In this document: positions 10,559 to 20,606 of the stretch, in pieces
How positions within the stretch are numbered: the first letter of the stretch is position 1
How the letters are laid out: the number at the start of each line of letters is the position of its first letter
Position numbers and translations under genes: made by a program
The notes under the pieces: generated by a model
Told to the model about the DNA's origin: nothing
The model's input: only the letters and a program-made list of their open reading frames with translations
The model's database searches: none
Assembly (NCBI RefSeq): GCF_000517265.1
Contig: NZ_AYSJ01000002.1
Coordinates: 776,118 to 836,659, forward strand
Reading direction: 5' to 3'
Length of the DNA stretch: 60,542 bases
Source: Photorhabdus khanii NC19
Lineage (GTDB): Bacteria; Pseudomonadota; Gammaproteobacteria; Enterobacterales; Enterobacteriaceae

Positions 10559-11225
10559 ATTTCAAAATCGTTTGGTCGGTACAATTGTATTGGTAGCACT
10601 GGGTGTTATTGTGTTGCCTGCATTGTTGGACGGCAACAAGAAATATAACGAAGATAAGTTTGCATCAATTCCCTTGGTTCCTAAGCCTGGGGATGAGCAA
10701 GAAATTGAATCTATTCCTCCCCTTAATTCGCCAATATTATCCATGCCTCTGGAAGATGAGACAGAGGCATTGCTGCCGGAAACTCTGGAGCAGCCGGAAA
10801 TACCATTGGTGACAATTCCACCGTCGCCTGCACCGATAGCGCCTCCTGCTGTTCAGCCAGAAGTTAAGCCTCAACCACAGATTAAACCTGAACAAAAACC
10901 GGACGTTAAGCAGCCGGTCCCGGCTAAACCAGAGATTAAACCAGAACCGAAACATGAAGTTAAACCGGTTGAAAAAGCACCGCAAGGGCAAGCTTATATC
11001 GTACAACTGGGTGCTTTGAAAAATGCAGGAAAGGTGGATGAAATTGTTGCCAGGCTGCGTTTGTCGGGTTATCAGGTCTATACAGTACCTTCATCTCCGG
11101 TGCACGGGCAGTTAACCAGAATATATGTCGGCCCGAATGCGTCTAAACAGCAACTCGATTCGGCGTTATCAGAACTGAAAAATCTGACAGGATTACAAGG
11201 TCAGGTAAGAAGTTATAGACCGTAA
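10548..11225 (+). CDS. dedD: Cell-division SPOR-domain protein DedD
   Basis: DedD is a septal-ring protein that binds denuded glycan strands through a C-terminal SPOR domain. The 225-residue reading from the GTG at 10548 starts [20 protein letters not shown] and has one membrane helix (about 8-26). A long proline/lysine-rich linker follows (about 90-150, with repeated KPE and KPEIKPEPK units). The SPOR domain (about 150-222) contains AYIVQLGALKNAGKVDEIVA and RIYVGPNAS. The ATG at 10515 in the same frame would add 11 residues that do not fit the family. The start overlaps folC. Confidence 0.9.
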   Translation: MASKFQNRLVGTIVLVALGVIVLPALLDGNKKYNEDKFASIPLVPKPGDEQEIESIPPLNSPILSMPLEDETEALLPETLEQPEIPLVTIPPSPAPIAPPAVQPEVKPQPQIKPEQKPDVKQPVPAKPEIKPEPKHEVKPVEKAPQGQAYIVQLGALKNAGKVDEIVARLRLSGYQVYTVPSSPVHGQLTRIYVGPNASKQQLDSALSELKNLTGLQGQVRSYRP

Positions 11226-11295
11226 TAAAGCTGACGGTGCCTATGTGACGAATAGGATAATTGTGATGAAATTAAGTAATAAATATTAAGTGACC

Positions 11296-11335
11296 GCGGC
11301 GATAATGAGTTTCCTATATCGCCGCTAATTATTTT
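11296..11335 (+). terminator. Probable terminator downstream of dedD
   Basis: GCGGCGATA at 11296-11304 pairs perfectly with TATCGCCGC at 11317-11325, with a 12-nt loop, and is followed by the AT-rich TAATTATTTT. It lies 71 bp after the dedD stop and before the PurR box, separating the accD-folC-dedD run from cvpA-purF. Confidence 0.7.
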
Positions 11336-11356
11336 CAGTGGAATAGGAAATCTGCT

Positions 11357-11372
11357 ACGCAAACGTTTTCGT
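11357..11372. promoter_or_regulatory. PurR operator upstream of cvpA-purF-ubiX
   Basis: The 16-mer ACGCAAACGTTTTCGT matches the remembered PurR consensus (ACGCAAACGTTTTCGT) and lies 57 bp before the cvpA ATG, where the E. coli cvpA-purF operon is repressed by PurR with hypoxanthine or guanine as corepressor. The core CGTTTTCG is the usual asymmetric centre. Confidence 0.9.
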
Positions 11373-11428
11373 TTTCTGTTAAAATGCGCCTGAAACGGAT
11401 GCCGGGGCGTCTATTTTGGAATTAAAAT

Positions 11429-11935
11429 ATGGTTTGGATTGATTACGTTATTATTGCCATTATTGGTTTCTCGGCATTAGTTAGCCTGATTCGTGGGTTT
11501 ATTCGTGAGGCGTTGTCACTGGTCACCTGGGGATGTGCTTTCTTTGTGGCAAGCCACTTCTACTCTTACTTAGCGGTCTATTTTACCCGTTTTGAAGATG
11601 AACTGGTGCGTAACGGAATCGCTATTGCGCTTCTGTTTATTGCGACGTTGATTGTCGGTTCTGTGGTGAACTATGTGATAGGTTCTCTTGTGCAACGGAC
11701 TGGATTGTCGGGTACTGATCGGGTACTGGGAGTCTGCTTTGGGGCATTGCGTGGTGTGCTGATTGTCGCTGCTATTCTGTTTTTTCTGGATACATTCACA
11801 CCATTGTCTCAAAGTGATGACTGGAAGCAGTCACAATTGATCCCACAGTTCAGTCATATCATCAGGTGGTTCTTTGACTACCTGCAAAATGCGTCAAGTT
11901 TCCTGCCGGAGAAATATACCTCTCCGCTTGGCTGA
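11429..11935 (+). CDS. cvpA: Colicin V production protein homologue
   Basis: CvpA is an inner-membrane protein with four predicted helices, first found as a host factor for colicin V production and more recently linked to envelope stress and bile resistance. The 168-residue protein starts [20 protein letters not shown] and contains the conserved [13 protein letters not shown] and [16 protein letters not shown] segments. It is the first gene of the PurR-controlled cvpA-purF unit, with 14 bp to purF. Confidence 0.94.
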   Translation: MVWIDYVIIAIIGFSALVSLIRGFIREALSLVTWGCAFFVASHFYSYLAVYFTRFEDELVRNGIAIALLFIATLIVGSVVNYVIGSLVQRTGLSGTDRVLGVCFGALRGVLIVAAILFFLDTFTPLSQSDDWKQSQLIPQFSHIIRWFFDYLQNASSFLPEKYTSPLG

Positions 11936-11949
11936 TGAGGAAAAACTAC

Positions 11950-13467
11950 ATGTGCGGTATTGTTGGTATCGTCGGTTTTACACCGGTTAACCAGTCGATT
12001 TATGATGCGTTGACGGTGCTTCAGCACCGTGGGCAAGATGCTGCTGGCATTGCTACTATTGATGGTAACAATGGGTTTCGTTTACGCAAAGCCAATGGTT
12101 TAGTGAGAGATGTGTTTGAAACCCGGCATATGCTGCGTTTACAGGGAACGATTGGGATTGGTCATGTTCGCTATCCGACTGCGGGCAGCTCCAGTGCATC
12201 GGAAGCCCAGCCGTTTTATGTGAACTCTCCATTTGGTATTACATTGACACACAATGGTAATTTGACGAATGCGCATGAATTAAAAAGAATGTTGTTTGAA
12301 AATGCCCGTCGCCATGTGAATACCACGTCAGATTCCGAGATTTTGCTCAATATTTTTGCTAATGAATTGGATCGTTTCCAGTATTATCCGTTGGAGCCTG
12401 ACAATATTTTTGCCGCGGTAGCGGCAATGCATAAACAGGTTCGTGGTGCTTATGCCTGTATTGCGATGATTATCGGTCATGGGTTAGTTGCTTTCCGTGA
12501 TCCACATGGTATACGTCCGTTGGTGTTAGGCAAGCGTACTTTGAATGATGGCAGTAATGAATATATGGTCGCTTCTGAAAGTGTTGCATTGGATACCCTG
12601 GGTTTTGAATTCCTGCGGGATGTTGCATCGGGTGAAGCGGTTTATATCACTGAGAAAGGCCAGTTATTTACCTGCCAGTGCGCTGAAAATCCTTCTCTGA
12701 CCCCCTGTTTGTTTGAATTTGTCTATTTTGCCCGTCCAGACTCTTTTATTGATAAGATTTCGGTTTATAACGCCCGTGTGCGGATGGGGCATAAGCTGGG
12801 GACGAAAATTGCCCGTGAATGGGAAGACCTGCATATTGATGTGGTTATTCCTATTCCTGAAACTTCCTGCGATATTGCGCTGGAAATTGCCCGTATACTG
12901 GGTAAACCCTACCGTCAGGGGTTTGTGAAAAACCGTTATGTTGGTCGGACATTTATTATGCCGGGTCAACAGGAGCGCCGGAAATCAGTCCGCCGTAAAC
13001 TGAATGCTAATCGTGCGGAATTCCGCGATAAAAATGTGCTGCTGGTGGATGATTCTATTGTTCGTGGTACAACATCAGAACAAATTGTTGAAATGGCCCG
13101 TGAAGCGGGAGCGAAGAGGGTTTATTTTGCTTCTGCGGCCCCGGAAGTGCGTTTCCCGAATGTTTATGGCATTGATATGCCAAATGCAAATGAATTGATC
13201 GCTCATGGACGTGAAGTTGATGAAATTCGCCAGCTCATTGGTGCAGATGCGTTGATATTCCAGGATTTAACGGATCTGATTGATGCCGTTCGTGAAGAAA
13301 ACCCGGATATTGAAGAGTTTGAATGTTCAGTATTCAATGGCATTTATGTTACCAAAGACATTGACCAGACTTATCTCTATTATCTGGAAAATTTACGTAA
13401 AGACGATGAAATGACATTGAATAATCAGAACGAAATTGAAAATCTGGATATCTATAATGAAGGTTGA
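11950..13467 (+). CDS. purF: Amidophosphoribosyltransferase
   Basis: PurF makes 5-phosphoribosylamine from PRPP and glutamine, the first committed step of purine synthesis. The 505-residue reading from the ATG at 11950 gives MCGIVGIVG, so after Met removal Cys1 is the glutaminase nucleophile. An in-frame ATG at 11935 would bury this cysteine and is rejected. The N-terminal Ntn-hydrolase domain has [12 protein letters not shown] and [11 protein letters not shown]. The C-terminal phosphoribosyltransferase domain has the PRPP loop [14 protein letters not shown]. Purine feedback through the upstream PurR box is expected. Confidence 0.97.
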   Translation: MCGIVGIVGFTPVNQSIYDALTVLQHRGQDAAGIATIDGNNGFRLRKANGLVRDVFETRHMLRLQGTIGIGHVRYPTAGSSSASEAQPFYVNSPFGITLTHNGNLTNAHELKRMLFENARRHVNTTSDSEILLNIFANELDRFQYYPLEPDNIFAAVAAMHKQVRGAYACIAMIIGHGLVAFRDPHGIRPLVLGKRTLNDGSNEYMVASESVALDTLGFEFLRDVASGEAVYITEKGQLFTCQCAENPSLTPCLFEFVYFARPDSFIDKISVYNARVRMGHKLGTKIAREWEDLHIDVVIPIPETSCDIALEIARILGKPYRQGFVKNRYVGRTFIMPGQQERRKSVRRKLNANRAEFRDKNVLLVDDSIVRGTTSEQIVEMAREAGAKRVYFASAAPEVRFPNVYGIDMPNANELIAHGREVDEIRQLIGADALIFQDLTDLIDAVREENPDIEEFECSVFNGIYVTKDIDQTYLYYLENLRKDDEMTLNNQNEIENLDIYNEG

Positions 13468-13513
13468 TGCCCTTCGGATTTAAATTGCTGTCCAGTGTCA
13501 GCACGAGGAAAAA

Positions 13514-14098
13514 ATGAAAAGATTGATCGTGGGGCTTACGGGAGCAAGCGGGGCTATTTATGGCGTCAGGCTGCTGCAAGTTTTACAGCCAGTTGAGGGC
13601 GTAGAAACACATCTGGTCATCAGTCAGTCCGCTCGCCAGACACTGGCGCTTGAAACAGATTATAGTTTACGGGATGTGCAGGCGCTGTCTGATGTCGTGT
13701 ATGACAACAGAGATATAGCCGCTGCTATCTCTTCCGGTTCGTTCAAAACTTCGGGTATGGTCGTTTTGCCATGTTCAATGAAAACCCTTTCAGGTATTGT
13801 TCACAGCTATACCGATGGATTAGTGACCAGAGCGGCCGATGTTGTATTGAAAGAAGGCCGTAAGTTGGTGCTTGGTGTGAGAGAAACGCCATTACATTTG
13901 GGGCATCTCAGGTTGATGACTCAGGCGGCAGAAATAGGGGCGGTGATTATGCCGCCAGTGCCTGCATTTTATCATCGGCCTGAACAGATTCAGGATATTA
14001 TTGACCAGACGGTTAATCGGGTGCTCGATCAGTTTGATATCGAGCTACCTCATGATCTGTTTACCCGTTGGCAAGGCGCTAAAGGTGTTGAGATTTAG
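13514..14098 (+). CDS. ubiX: Flavin prenyltransferase UbiX
   Basis: UbiX attaches a dimethylallyl unit to FMN to make the prenylated-FMN cofactor of the decarboxylase UbiD in ubiquinone synthesis. The 194-residue flavoprotein has the N-terminal [15 protein letters not shown] nucleotide-binding loop, the [20 protein letters not shown] segment and the C-terminal [11 protein letters not shown]. Length is typical (189-194). A clear AGCACGAGGAAAAA ribosome binding region precedes the ATG. It closes the pdxB-to-ubiX block and overlaps the convergent yfcH end by 20 bp. Confidence 0.95.
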   Translation: MKRLIVGLTGASGAIYGVRLLQVLQPVEGVETHLVISQSARQTLALETDYSLRDVQALSDVVYDNRDIAAAISSGSFKTSGMVVLPCSMKTLSGIVHSYTDGLVTRAADVVLKEGRKLVLGVRETPLHLGHLRLMTQAAEIGAVIMPPVPAFYHRPEQIQDIIDQTVNRVLDQFDIELPHDLFTRWQGAKGVEI

Positions 14099-14993
14099 TG
14101 TGTAGCAGGTCTTCAAAAGCTTCCTTTAGCTGAAAATAGCGGAAGCCAAAACCAGCTTGTTCCAGTTTATGCGGTATTGCCTGCTGTCCTCCCAGGACCA
14201 ATGCCGCAGCTTCTCCCATGAGTAATTTCAGCACAAAAGCAGGTATGCGGATAATTGCAGGGCGGTTCAATACTTCTCCGAGTGTTGCGGCAAACTGATC
14301 ATTATGCACCGGATAAGGGGCGGTGATATTAAAAGGACCACTCAAACCGGGCGTCCTCAACAGGTAATAGATACCATTTACCATATCATCAATATGGATC
14401 CAGGGCAGATACTGCTTTCCGCTACCCATAGGGCCACCAAGCCCAAGACGGAAAAGCGGTAACATTTTTTTCAGTGCTCCACCGTTTTTTGCCAATACAA
14501 CGCCGGTACGCAAAAGACAAACACGGGTTTTATCACTGGCAGCTTGTAATGCAAGTTGTTCCCATCGTTTGCAGAGTTGATGAGTAAATTCATCATTGGG
14601 TGGCTCATGTTCTGTCACAACTGCTTGATTCTGATCGCCGTAATAGCCCACCGCAGAGCCGGAAATAAAGACTTCTGGTGGTGTCTGACTGGCATTAATT
14701 AACTTGCTGAGTTGTTCTGTCAATGTCCAGCGGCTCTGGCACAGCTTTTCTTTTTGCGCGGAAGTCCAAGGTTTATTTGCTATGGGTTCGCCAGCAAGAT
14801 TAATAACGGCATCAAAATCATTGAGGTCCGTTTTATCTTTCAGAGTGGTCCAGCATTCAGCTTGTTTACTGAACAGAGAATACACTTTTTGTGGTGAGCG
14901 GCTCAGAATGGTGATGGAATGGGATAGGGAAAGAAGCTGGAAAACCAGACGGCTACCAATCAAGCCTGTTCCTCCGGTGATTAAAATACGCAT
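14079..14993 (-). CDS. yfcH: TIGR01777-type NAD(P)-dependent epimerase YfcH
   Basis: The 304-residue protein belongs to the SDR39U1 group of short-chain dehydrogenase-like proteins. An N-terminal Rossmann motif, [19 protein letters not shown], is followed by [13 protein letters not shown], the [12 protein letters not shown] segment with the YxxxN-like region, and a C-terminal DUF1731 domain (about 255-300, with [13 protein letters not shown]). The physiological substrate is unknown. In E. coli it lies next to yfcG, and the same neighbour is present here. The start ATG is at 14993. Confidence 0.9.
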   Translation of the reverse strand: MRILITGGTGLIGSRLVFQLLSLSHSITILSRSPQKVYSLFSKQAECWTTLKDKTDLNDFDAVINLAGEPIANKPWTSAQKEKLCQSRWTLTEQLSKLINASQTPPEVFISGSAVGYYGDQNQAVVTEHEPPNDEFTHQLCKRWEQLALQAASDKTRVCLLRTGVVLAKNGGALKKMLPLFRLGLGGPMGSGKQYLPWIHIDDMVNGIYYLLRTPGLSGPFNITAPYPVHNDQFAATLGEVLNRPAIIRIPAFVLKLLMGEAAALVLGGQQAIPHKLEQAGFGFRYFQLKEAFEDLLHTKSQHL

Positions 14994-15120
14994 ATGCCAC
15001 TCCTATAACTTAAGTTTATATAGAAACTATAGCAGGGATATCAAAGCTGATGATTTAAAATACAGTCATCTGTTAGCCGGATTAAGTTTTGCGGGGAAAT
15101 AGTTACCCCGCAGACAGGTA

Positions 15121-15741
15121 TCAAGCTTTACTGTAGGCTATTTGGGTAGCGTAGCGTTGGCTAATCGTATCAAACCATTTTTGCACTGCTGGATAATCGC
15201 TCAGATCAATGTTTTGACGCTCATAGGCACGAACCCACGGATAAGTTGAGATATCAGCGATACTGTATTCCTGACCACCCAGATAGGATGTTTTTTCCAA
15301 TTGAGTATTCAGAACTTTATATAAGCGTTGTGTTTCTTCTTGATAACGATTAATCGCGTAAGGGACTTTCTCAGGCGCAAAGTGACTAAAATGGTGATTT
15401 TGTCCCAGCATTGGGCCAAAGCCGCCAATTTGCCAAAACAGCCATTGCAGGCTTTGAATACGTTCACGCATATCTTTGCTGAGTAACTTACCCGTTTTCT
15501 CTGCCAGATAAGTCAAAATGGCGCCAGATTCAAAAATGGCAACAGGTTTGCCACCATCGGTGGGTTGTTGATCAACAATAGCTGGAATTTTATTGTTAGG
15601 AGAAATTGCAAGAAATTCAGGTTTAAATTGATCTCCAGCACCAATATCAATTCGGTAAATGTTGTAAGGAAGGCCAGTCTCTTCAAGAAAGAGCGTGATT
15701 TTGTGACCATTTGGCGTTGGGGCATAATACAGGTCGATCAT
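15121..15741 (-). CDS. yfcG: GST-like disulfide-bond oxidoreductase YfcG
   Basis: The 206-residue protein is a Nu-class glutathione S-transferase homologue. E. coli YfcG reduces disulfides using two bound glutathiones. The thioredoxin-fold domain starts MIDLYYAPTPNGHKITLFLE, with the N11-region motif TPNGHK, the cis-proline segment SPNNKIPAIVD and the glutathione-contact ESGAILTYLAEKTG. The helical domain has LQWLFWQIGGFGPMLGQNHH. It is about ten residues shorter than E. coli YfcG (215) at the C-terminus. The neighbouring yfcF and yfcE of E. coli are missing here. Confidence 0.9.
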   Translation of the reverse strand: MIDLYYAPTPNGHKITLFLEETGLPYNIYRIDIGAGDQFKPEFLAISPNNKIPAIVDQQPTDGGKPVAIFESGAILTYLAEKTGKLLSKDMRERIQSLQWLFWQIGGFGPMLGQNHHFSHFAPEKVPYAINRYQEETQRLYKVLNTQLEKTSYLGGQEYSIADISTYPWVRAYERQNIDLSDYPAVQKWFDTISQRYATQIAYSKA

Positions 15742-15928
15742 AGAACCTCCAGTGGAACATAAAATTGCATTACATATTATATTACCTTAGATCTATTTAA
15801 GAACATCTAATTCAGACTCTTGATAATTCCCGCACTGGCTGACGATCATCTGTATTTCCGGGGGTGAGTTTAACCGATAACAACTCCCCCGGTCATGAAT
15901 CATCAGATGAAGTGGCAAAAAAGAATGG

Positions 15929-17458
15929 TTATCTGGAATTCGTTCTTATACTGCCATTTGCGTTAACAACTGCCCGACTTCCACCGTACAGATCTTTCTT
16001 GAAAGTAGAGTAATCTGTGCGGACATCCTCACGATTTTCTAATTCTGCCAATATTTCCTGGCTGGATATGCTAAATCCCTTGGCATGTATAGGAGAAGAG
16101 AAAGGTTCGGTATAGAGATTCAATCCCCATTGAGACTCTAAACCGTGGTTAGCCGCCCCTAAATTAACTTCGATCATAGAATGGTGATTATCATCAACCA
16201 GATAACCTGTTGCCAGCCATCGGGTTAGCTCTTTCATTTCCCGCTCCCCTCGCTGAATTGACTGCTCCGGTGATTCCCCGTTAGCAGGAGTACCTAAAGA
16301 AAGATCATTTTTCAGTCCCGTGCCCAATAACCTGGCCGCAGTAATAAAACGATCCGTGGTGCCTGAAGGTGCAGCGACAGTTGGCAAATTGTGTAAGGCT
16401 GTATCCTTAGAAAATCCTGTATTTTCTTTCACATTCCAGACAGCAAAACCATTACCACGTTGTACTATAATGTTTTCCTTCGCTAATTCTTGATGTGCTT
16501 TGATGGGGCCTGATTGACCAAACTGATAGTCAGTTCTGTCCAGTCGGTTGCGGGGGTTTAAACGAGCAAATTCCAACTCCCGATTGGTCAGACGATTATC
16601 GGCTTCAAGTGAAGCGGCAGATGACCAGACACTATCCTTATCAGGAGCGGGTGTTCTGAAATCATTCTGGACTTTTGTCAGGCTATTGCCAGCCAGAGCA
16701 GGATTACTTGTAACTTCTTTGCCTTTTTCCTGTTTTGTCACCTGATATAATTCGGGGTTTTCAGAGGCATTAAATTTATTTTCATTTTTAAAAGTGTAGA
16801 GAGCCAACTGATCAGGTAAGGGATTTTCTTTAGTGGAACCTCGGGCAGGTGCAAAGTTTTTACTTTCCAGGTAGCCAATATCAATTATATCCTTGAGTTC
16901 TGATTTCAATTCAGGTGATGAATAGATTTTCTCCAGAGTATCCCGGAAATAAGCTGAGTTAGTCAGATCATAGTAAGCAGTGGCTTTCTCCCTCAATGTC
17001 AGAGGTTCTGTATTTGCCCTATCAGACCTCACACCGCTTTGTTGTGCTTCGCTCATGATTCGGGTAAATCCACCCGCACCAAGCTGACCTAAGATACTGA
17101 ATCCGGGTTTATCTCCGGTATAGGCATTAAGCATTTTAGTGATTGCGGTTAATTCATTACCCTCCACCCGAACGAAAAGTTTTACCAAGTTAGATAAGAG
17201 AGAATCAACCGTTTTATGGGCGGCAGTACTTTCGCTGGCTAAACGGGAAATGTTAGCTTCAATTTGTTTGTTGGTTACGACGGATTTTTCATTCCATTGT
17301 GTGATAACAGAGGTTGGTGCGGTAAGTGGATTATCAATGGTATTATTTAGCAACGGTTCACAACAGTGACAAGTTTTATCTGTTGAAGCCGCTTGAGACA
17401 ACTCATTATGATTAATATCAATCCTGGTGTTAGCGCTCTGTATTGAAAGATTCGACAT
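15929..17458 (-). CDS. Putative type III secretion effector (family not recognised)
   Basis: The 509-residue protein has no signal peptide or membrane segment and a Ser/Thr/Asn-rich N-terminus (MSNLSIQSANTRIDINHNEL), as in many type III effectors. It is encoded directly after a CesT-like chaperone gene on the same strand (67 bp gap), the classic arrangement. Cysteines occur only as a cluster, C30, C32 and C33, so a mid-protein Cys-His-Asp protease triad is not available. Conserved-looking segments are AAPSGTTDRFITAARLLG (about 362-379) and YLVDDNHHSMIEVNLGAANH (about 419-438, H425/H426). These could be catalytic or substrate-binding, but no enzyme family is assigned. A GGAGAG ribosome binding site precedes the ATG. 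Confidence 0.6.
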   Translation of the reverse strand: MSNLSIQSANTRIDINHNELSQAASTDKTCHCCEPLLNNTIDNPLTAPTSVITQWNEKSVVTNKQIEANISRLASESTAAHKTVDSLLSNLVKLFVRVEGNELTAITKMLNAYTGDKPGFSILGQLGAGGFTRIMSEAQQSGVRSDRANTEPLTLREKATAYYDLTNSAYFRDTLEKIYSSPELKSELKDIIDIGYLESKNFAPARGSTKENPLPDQLALYTFKNENKFNASENPELYQVTKQEKGKEVTSNPALAGNSLTKVQNDFRTPAPDKDSVWSSAASLEADNRLTNRELEFARLNPRNRLDRTDYQFGQSGPIKAHQELAKENIIVQRGNGFAVWNVKENTGFSKDTALHNLPTVAAPSGTTDRFITAARLLGTGLKNDLSLGTPANGESPEQSIQRGEREMKELTRWLATGYLVDDNHHSMIEVNLGAANHGLESQWGLNLYTEPFSSPIHAKGFSISSQEILAELENREDVRTDYSTFKKDLYGGSRAVVNANGSIRTNSR

Positions 17459-17525
17459 ACTTTCTCTCCATTATTTTATTTTTTTCTTCTGTGAGTTTTT
17501 TGAATTTATTCTCTAAAAAAACATA

Positions 17526-17936
17526 TCAAACTAAAATATCGTGGGTTGATGCTGAAGTGGTGTGTTTAATTTCGGGAAGAGGCAGTTCAGCTCTTATTTT
17601 TTGCAGATTTCCCAAAATATTGACCAAATCAATAGAATCGATTCGTGTTATATCCTGAAGTAAGCAGAGACGAATAGTTCGCGTTGGCTGATGTAATGCG
17701 AGCCATGCTCCTCCAAGTATATTGATATTACTGTTTAATGAGAGCCAAAATTCCGCATCATTCTCAACAAATGAAGTGACTGTATGATGGAAAGTAAGCA
17801 TAGATCCCGTTGAGTCTACCTCTATCCACCAGGGGCCATAATCACCAATATTCAATTGCGCTGCGCCGGTAGAAAGATTCAACATAATGTTAGTCTGAGC
17901 GGCAAAATCTGCACATAATTTCTCTAATTTGGACAT
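17526..17936 (-). CDS. CesT/SycE-like type III secretion chaperone
   Basis: The 136-residue acidic protein has the alpha-beta-beta-beta-alpha pattern of class I type III chaperones. An N-terminal amphipathic helix (MSKLEKLCADFAAQTNI) leads to short strands around AAQLNIGDYGPWWIEVDSTG, then LRLCLLQDI-like strands (IRLCLLQDITRIDSIDLVNI) and a C-terminal helix with NILGNLQKIRAEL. Small size, low charge balance and position just upstream of the effector gene support the call. The start is the ATG at 17936-17934; two TTG codons lie directly before it. It probably binds the N-terminal region of the neighbouring effector. Confidence 0.65.
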   Translation of the reverse strand: MSKLEKLCADFAAQTNIMLNLSTGAAQLNIGDYGPWWIEVDSTGSMLTFHHTVTSFVENDAEFWLSLNSNINILGGAWLALHQPTRTIRLCLLQDITRIDSIDLVNILGNLQKIRAELPLPEIKHTTSASTHDILV

Positions 17937-17942
17937 CAACAA

Positions 17943-18720
17943 ATCTCATAAAAATAATTGAGTACGACTAAAATATTGTCCAAATTATGTGGTCGAAGCA
18001 CAGGATCGTCTATCAAAAACAGACGATAATATTGTAAAAATTAATCAGAAAAATTGGTTCTGCTGCGTTAATGAAATAATACCGTCGTTTATGAAGAATC
18101 GGAGCGGGATAAGGTGGCGTGGTCAACCTTATCACCGCGTTAGGCTATGCTTGCCCCAAATCCTCGTAGATTGAGTGAATAGGCCTGGTATTGAGAGAAC
18201 CAATAAACTGCATGTTTTTTTATTCTTTTGAATAATGTTTAAATGAGAATATATTCTAAATAATTGATATGATATTTATATCAATAATAAGTTTATAGTA
18301 TATTACCATTAAGTTTTTATTTTTATTTTAAGTGAATGGAATGTTTTTATTATTTGGTTCATTTAAATAAAATTTAACGATTCATCATGACAGTTAGAGT
18401 GATAAATGTTTTTACATGTTATTCAATGTGTTATTTTTTTCTTATTATGGAAATAAATTTTTGTTAAGTAAATTAATGCTTGGATTTTTATTTTTTAGGC
18501 TTAATGCTTATTAAGTAAAGTAATTAAATAAATTAGATTTTTCCTGTTTTCTTATTTTTTGCCCTGTGGTTTTTCATAATTATATTCATTTGGCATTTAT
18601 TGAATTTTATTATGATATTACGCTTGAGAGAATGAATTTTCTCTCCCACTATTATTAATGTATCGAACTGATAATAAGCGTTGTATTACTTTCTCAGCAT
18701 AAAAAAGGAAAATAATAATT
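17943..18720. other. AT-rich intergenic region without a recognisable gene
   Basis: 778 bp separate the divergent chaperone and lipase genes. The only structured element seen is the hairpin at 18104-18138. From about 18200 onward the sequence is extremely AT-rich (long T runs, no sustained reading frame), which fits a promoter region of a horizontally acquired, H-NS-silenced toxin gene. That role is inferred from composition. Confidence 0.5.
18104..18138. repeat. Hairpin-forming inverted repeat
   Basis: GCGG-GATAAGGT (18104-18115) pairs with ACCTTATC-A-CCGC (18126-18138), a 12-bp stem with one bulged A and a 10-nt loop. No T run follows, so it is not a simple terminator. It may be the end of a small interspersed repeat or a decayed IS end. 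Confidence 0.5.
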
Positions 18721-20601
18721 ATGAGCGAATTATGCCCACGAGACTCTATTGATGGTCAAAAAATTATGGAACATTGGGTGGAGTTCCAACTTGTTGATGA
18801 ACAAGGTAATCCATTAGTTAATATGCCTTATCGCCTGATAAGCCAGGGGGAGCCGCGAGATGAACGTAAAGGAGTAACTAATGATCAAGGATTGCTTAGG
18901 GAAGAAAGTTTGTCGCCGGATCCAGTAACGTTGTATATCAGCGCTCAACCATTAGCCGATGAAATGGAACAGCGCCCATTACGGGAAAAACGCGATGTCA
19001 ATACATCGGTAGTTAAATCGAAAACCAAAGCAGAAGGTCATCAATATCGTTATGTGACCATCGGTCAGATAAGTGATGGCTTACCTGTGATTGATAAATG
19101 GAAAGAGGATAAACCGCCACACTATCATTTCCCAGACCCGGTACCGAAAGGTTTTGGCATTCCCTCAATAAACTGCCGGTATGTTCTGGAAGTGTGTCCG
19201 TTCAGAGCCTGGGTATTATTGTTACATCATCAGCTTGATTACTCCTTGGTGAATGCGTATAACCTGGCGTTAATGGGAGTGCTGTCATATTCTAATAATA
19301 ATGTTGATGTAGCCGGTTCTATCACCCATTTTTTTAACCAGCAGATGCTGGATATATCCCAATTACCCAATAAAATAGAAAAAATAGCGCGTTCTCCGAT
19401 TGTATATGATGTGCCATTTCGTGAACGTTATACTGATGTTGTATTTATTGATTCAAAAGCGAGTGAAAACCCATTAGGAGACACTGAGCTATTTTATGCA
19501 TCTAATCAACAAGACATTATTGTCAGTTGGCGGGGAACGGCCAGTATAGATAATGCCATCACTGATATTATGTACCAGCCATTGAAACTGGGCTGTGGTC
19601 AAGGCGGCGTATGTAGTGGTTTTGTCGAGAATGGTAAAGTCCATAAGGGGTTTTGGGAAGCATTTAATCTTATTGGCAAATTAAAAGTTCCCGGTTCTGA
19701 TAAAAGTATGTCTGATAAAATTATTGATTTGGCTAAAAACCGAAACTTATTTGTTTGTGGGCATAGTTTAGGTGGTGCTCTGGGGTTGTTACACAGCGCG
19801 CAACTGAAAAAATATCATCCTTGTTTGTACAGTTATGGGATGCCGCGGACATTAACCCGCAGTGCGGTACAAGAACTGGAAGATATTACGCATTACCGCC
19901 ATCTGAATGAAAACGATTTGGTTCCCTCTGCGCCCCCGGAAAAAGACCTGGATAACTGGCTTTATGATTATTGGGGGCCTCTGGGCTATTTATTCAGCAC
20001 TATTGAATTGTTAGGTTTGACAAAAGGTGATGAAGTTTTCTTGCATCATGGAAAAATAGTTCACTTTTATAAAGCTAATCTGATTATTGAAGCTTTAAAA
20101 AAGAGTGATTCAAATAACTTTATACAGCTTAGTGATATATTACCTGTCGACGTAAAATTATATTTAATCCCATCACTGAATCATGAAACGGAAGATAAGA
20201 TGAAGGAGATATTAGAGGTTCAGAAAGAATTTTTTAAACGTATAAGCGAAGCAGATAGGGCTAAATGGTTTCCACGTAATGACAACCCGAAGTTAAAAGA
20301 TGCCTTGAGTCTGCCTGATCACCGTATGTTTAAATATATTCATTACATTGGTGATCGAATTGCAGAGTTAGTTGAACCGAGGAAATATCATTTTTATCGG
20401 GATAAGGAACGATTCTTTGAAAGAACAATGGCGGAAAGATCTGATGTTGTTCCTGATATTCGGCAACGTAATACCCTGTTTTTACATATGGACGACCAGT
20501 TAACACAAGCGCTTATTTATACTAAACAAAATAAATGGGGTAATTTGGCTTTAAAACGCTATACGGATAATTTTGTACTGATTGGAGAGGATTGGATGTG
20601 A
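18721..20601 (+). CDS. Class 3 lipase-domain protein, probable T6SS-type antibacterial/anti-host lipase effector
   Basis: The 626-residue protein lacks a signal peptide. The N-terminal region (about 15-75, HWVEFQLVDEQGNPLVNMPY) resembles the small beta domain seen in PAAR/VgrG-associated effectors. The central part (about 225-450) is an alpha/beta hydrolase of the lipase class 3 type, with IIVSWRGT, the nucleophile elbow FVCGHSLGGALG (S349), an aspartate in LNENDLVPSAPP (D399) and a histidine in FLHHGKIVHFYK (H443 or H448). The C-terminal 150 residues are not recognised. A truncated signal-peptide-like reading frame follows directly and may be a remnant immunity gene. An AAGGAAA ribosome binding site precedes the ATG. 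Confidence 0.75.
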   Translation: MSELCPRDSIDGQKIMEHWVEFQLVDEQGNPLVNMPYRLISQGEPRDERKGVTNDQGLLREESLSPDPVTLYISAQPLADEMEQRPLREKRDVNTSVVKSKTKAEGHQYRYVTIGQISDGLPVIDKWKEDKPPHYHFPDPVPKGFGIPSINCRYVLEVCPFRAWVLLLHHQLDYSLVNAYNLALMGVLSYSNNNVDVAGSITHFFNQQMLDISQLPNKIEKIARSPIVYDVPFRERYTDVVFIDSKASENPLGDTELFYASNQQDIIVSWRGTASIDNAITDIMYQPLKLGCGQGGVCSGFVENGKVHKGFWEAFNLIGKLKVPGSDKSMSDKIIDLAKNRNLFVCGHSLGGALGLLHSAQLKKYHPCLYSYGMPRTLTRSAVQELEDITHYRHLNENDLVPSAPPEKDLDNWLYDYWGPLGYLFSTIELLGLTKGDEVFLHHGKIVHFYKANLIIEALKKSDSNNFIQLSDILPVDVKLYLIPSLNHETEDKMKEILEVQKEFFKRISEADRAKWFPRNDNPKLKDALSLPDHRMFKYIHYIGDRIAELVEPRKYHFYRDKERFFERTMAERSDVVPDIRQRNTLFLHMDDQLTQALIYTKQNKWGNLALKRYTDNFVLIGEDWM

Positions 20602-20606
20602 TAAAT

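Noticed and set aside
15929..17458. YopT/LopT-like or HopX-like cysteine protease effector
   Set aside because: The only cysteines are at residues 30-33, with no downstream Cys in a protease-like context.
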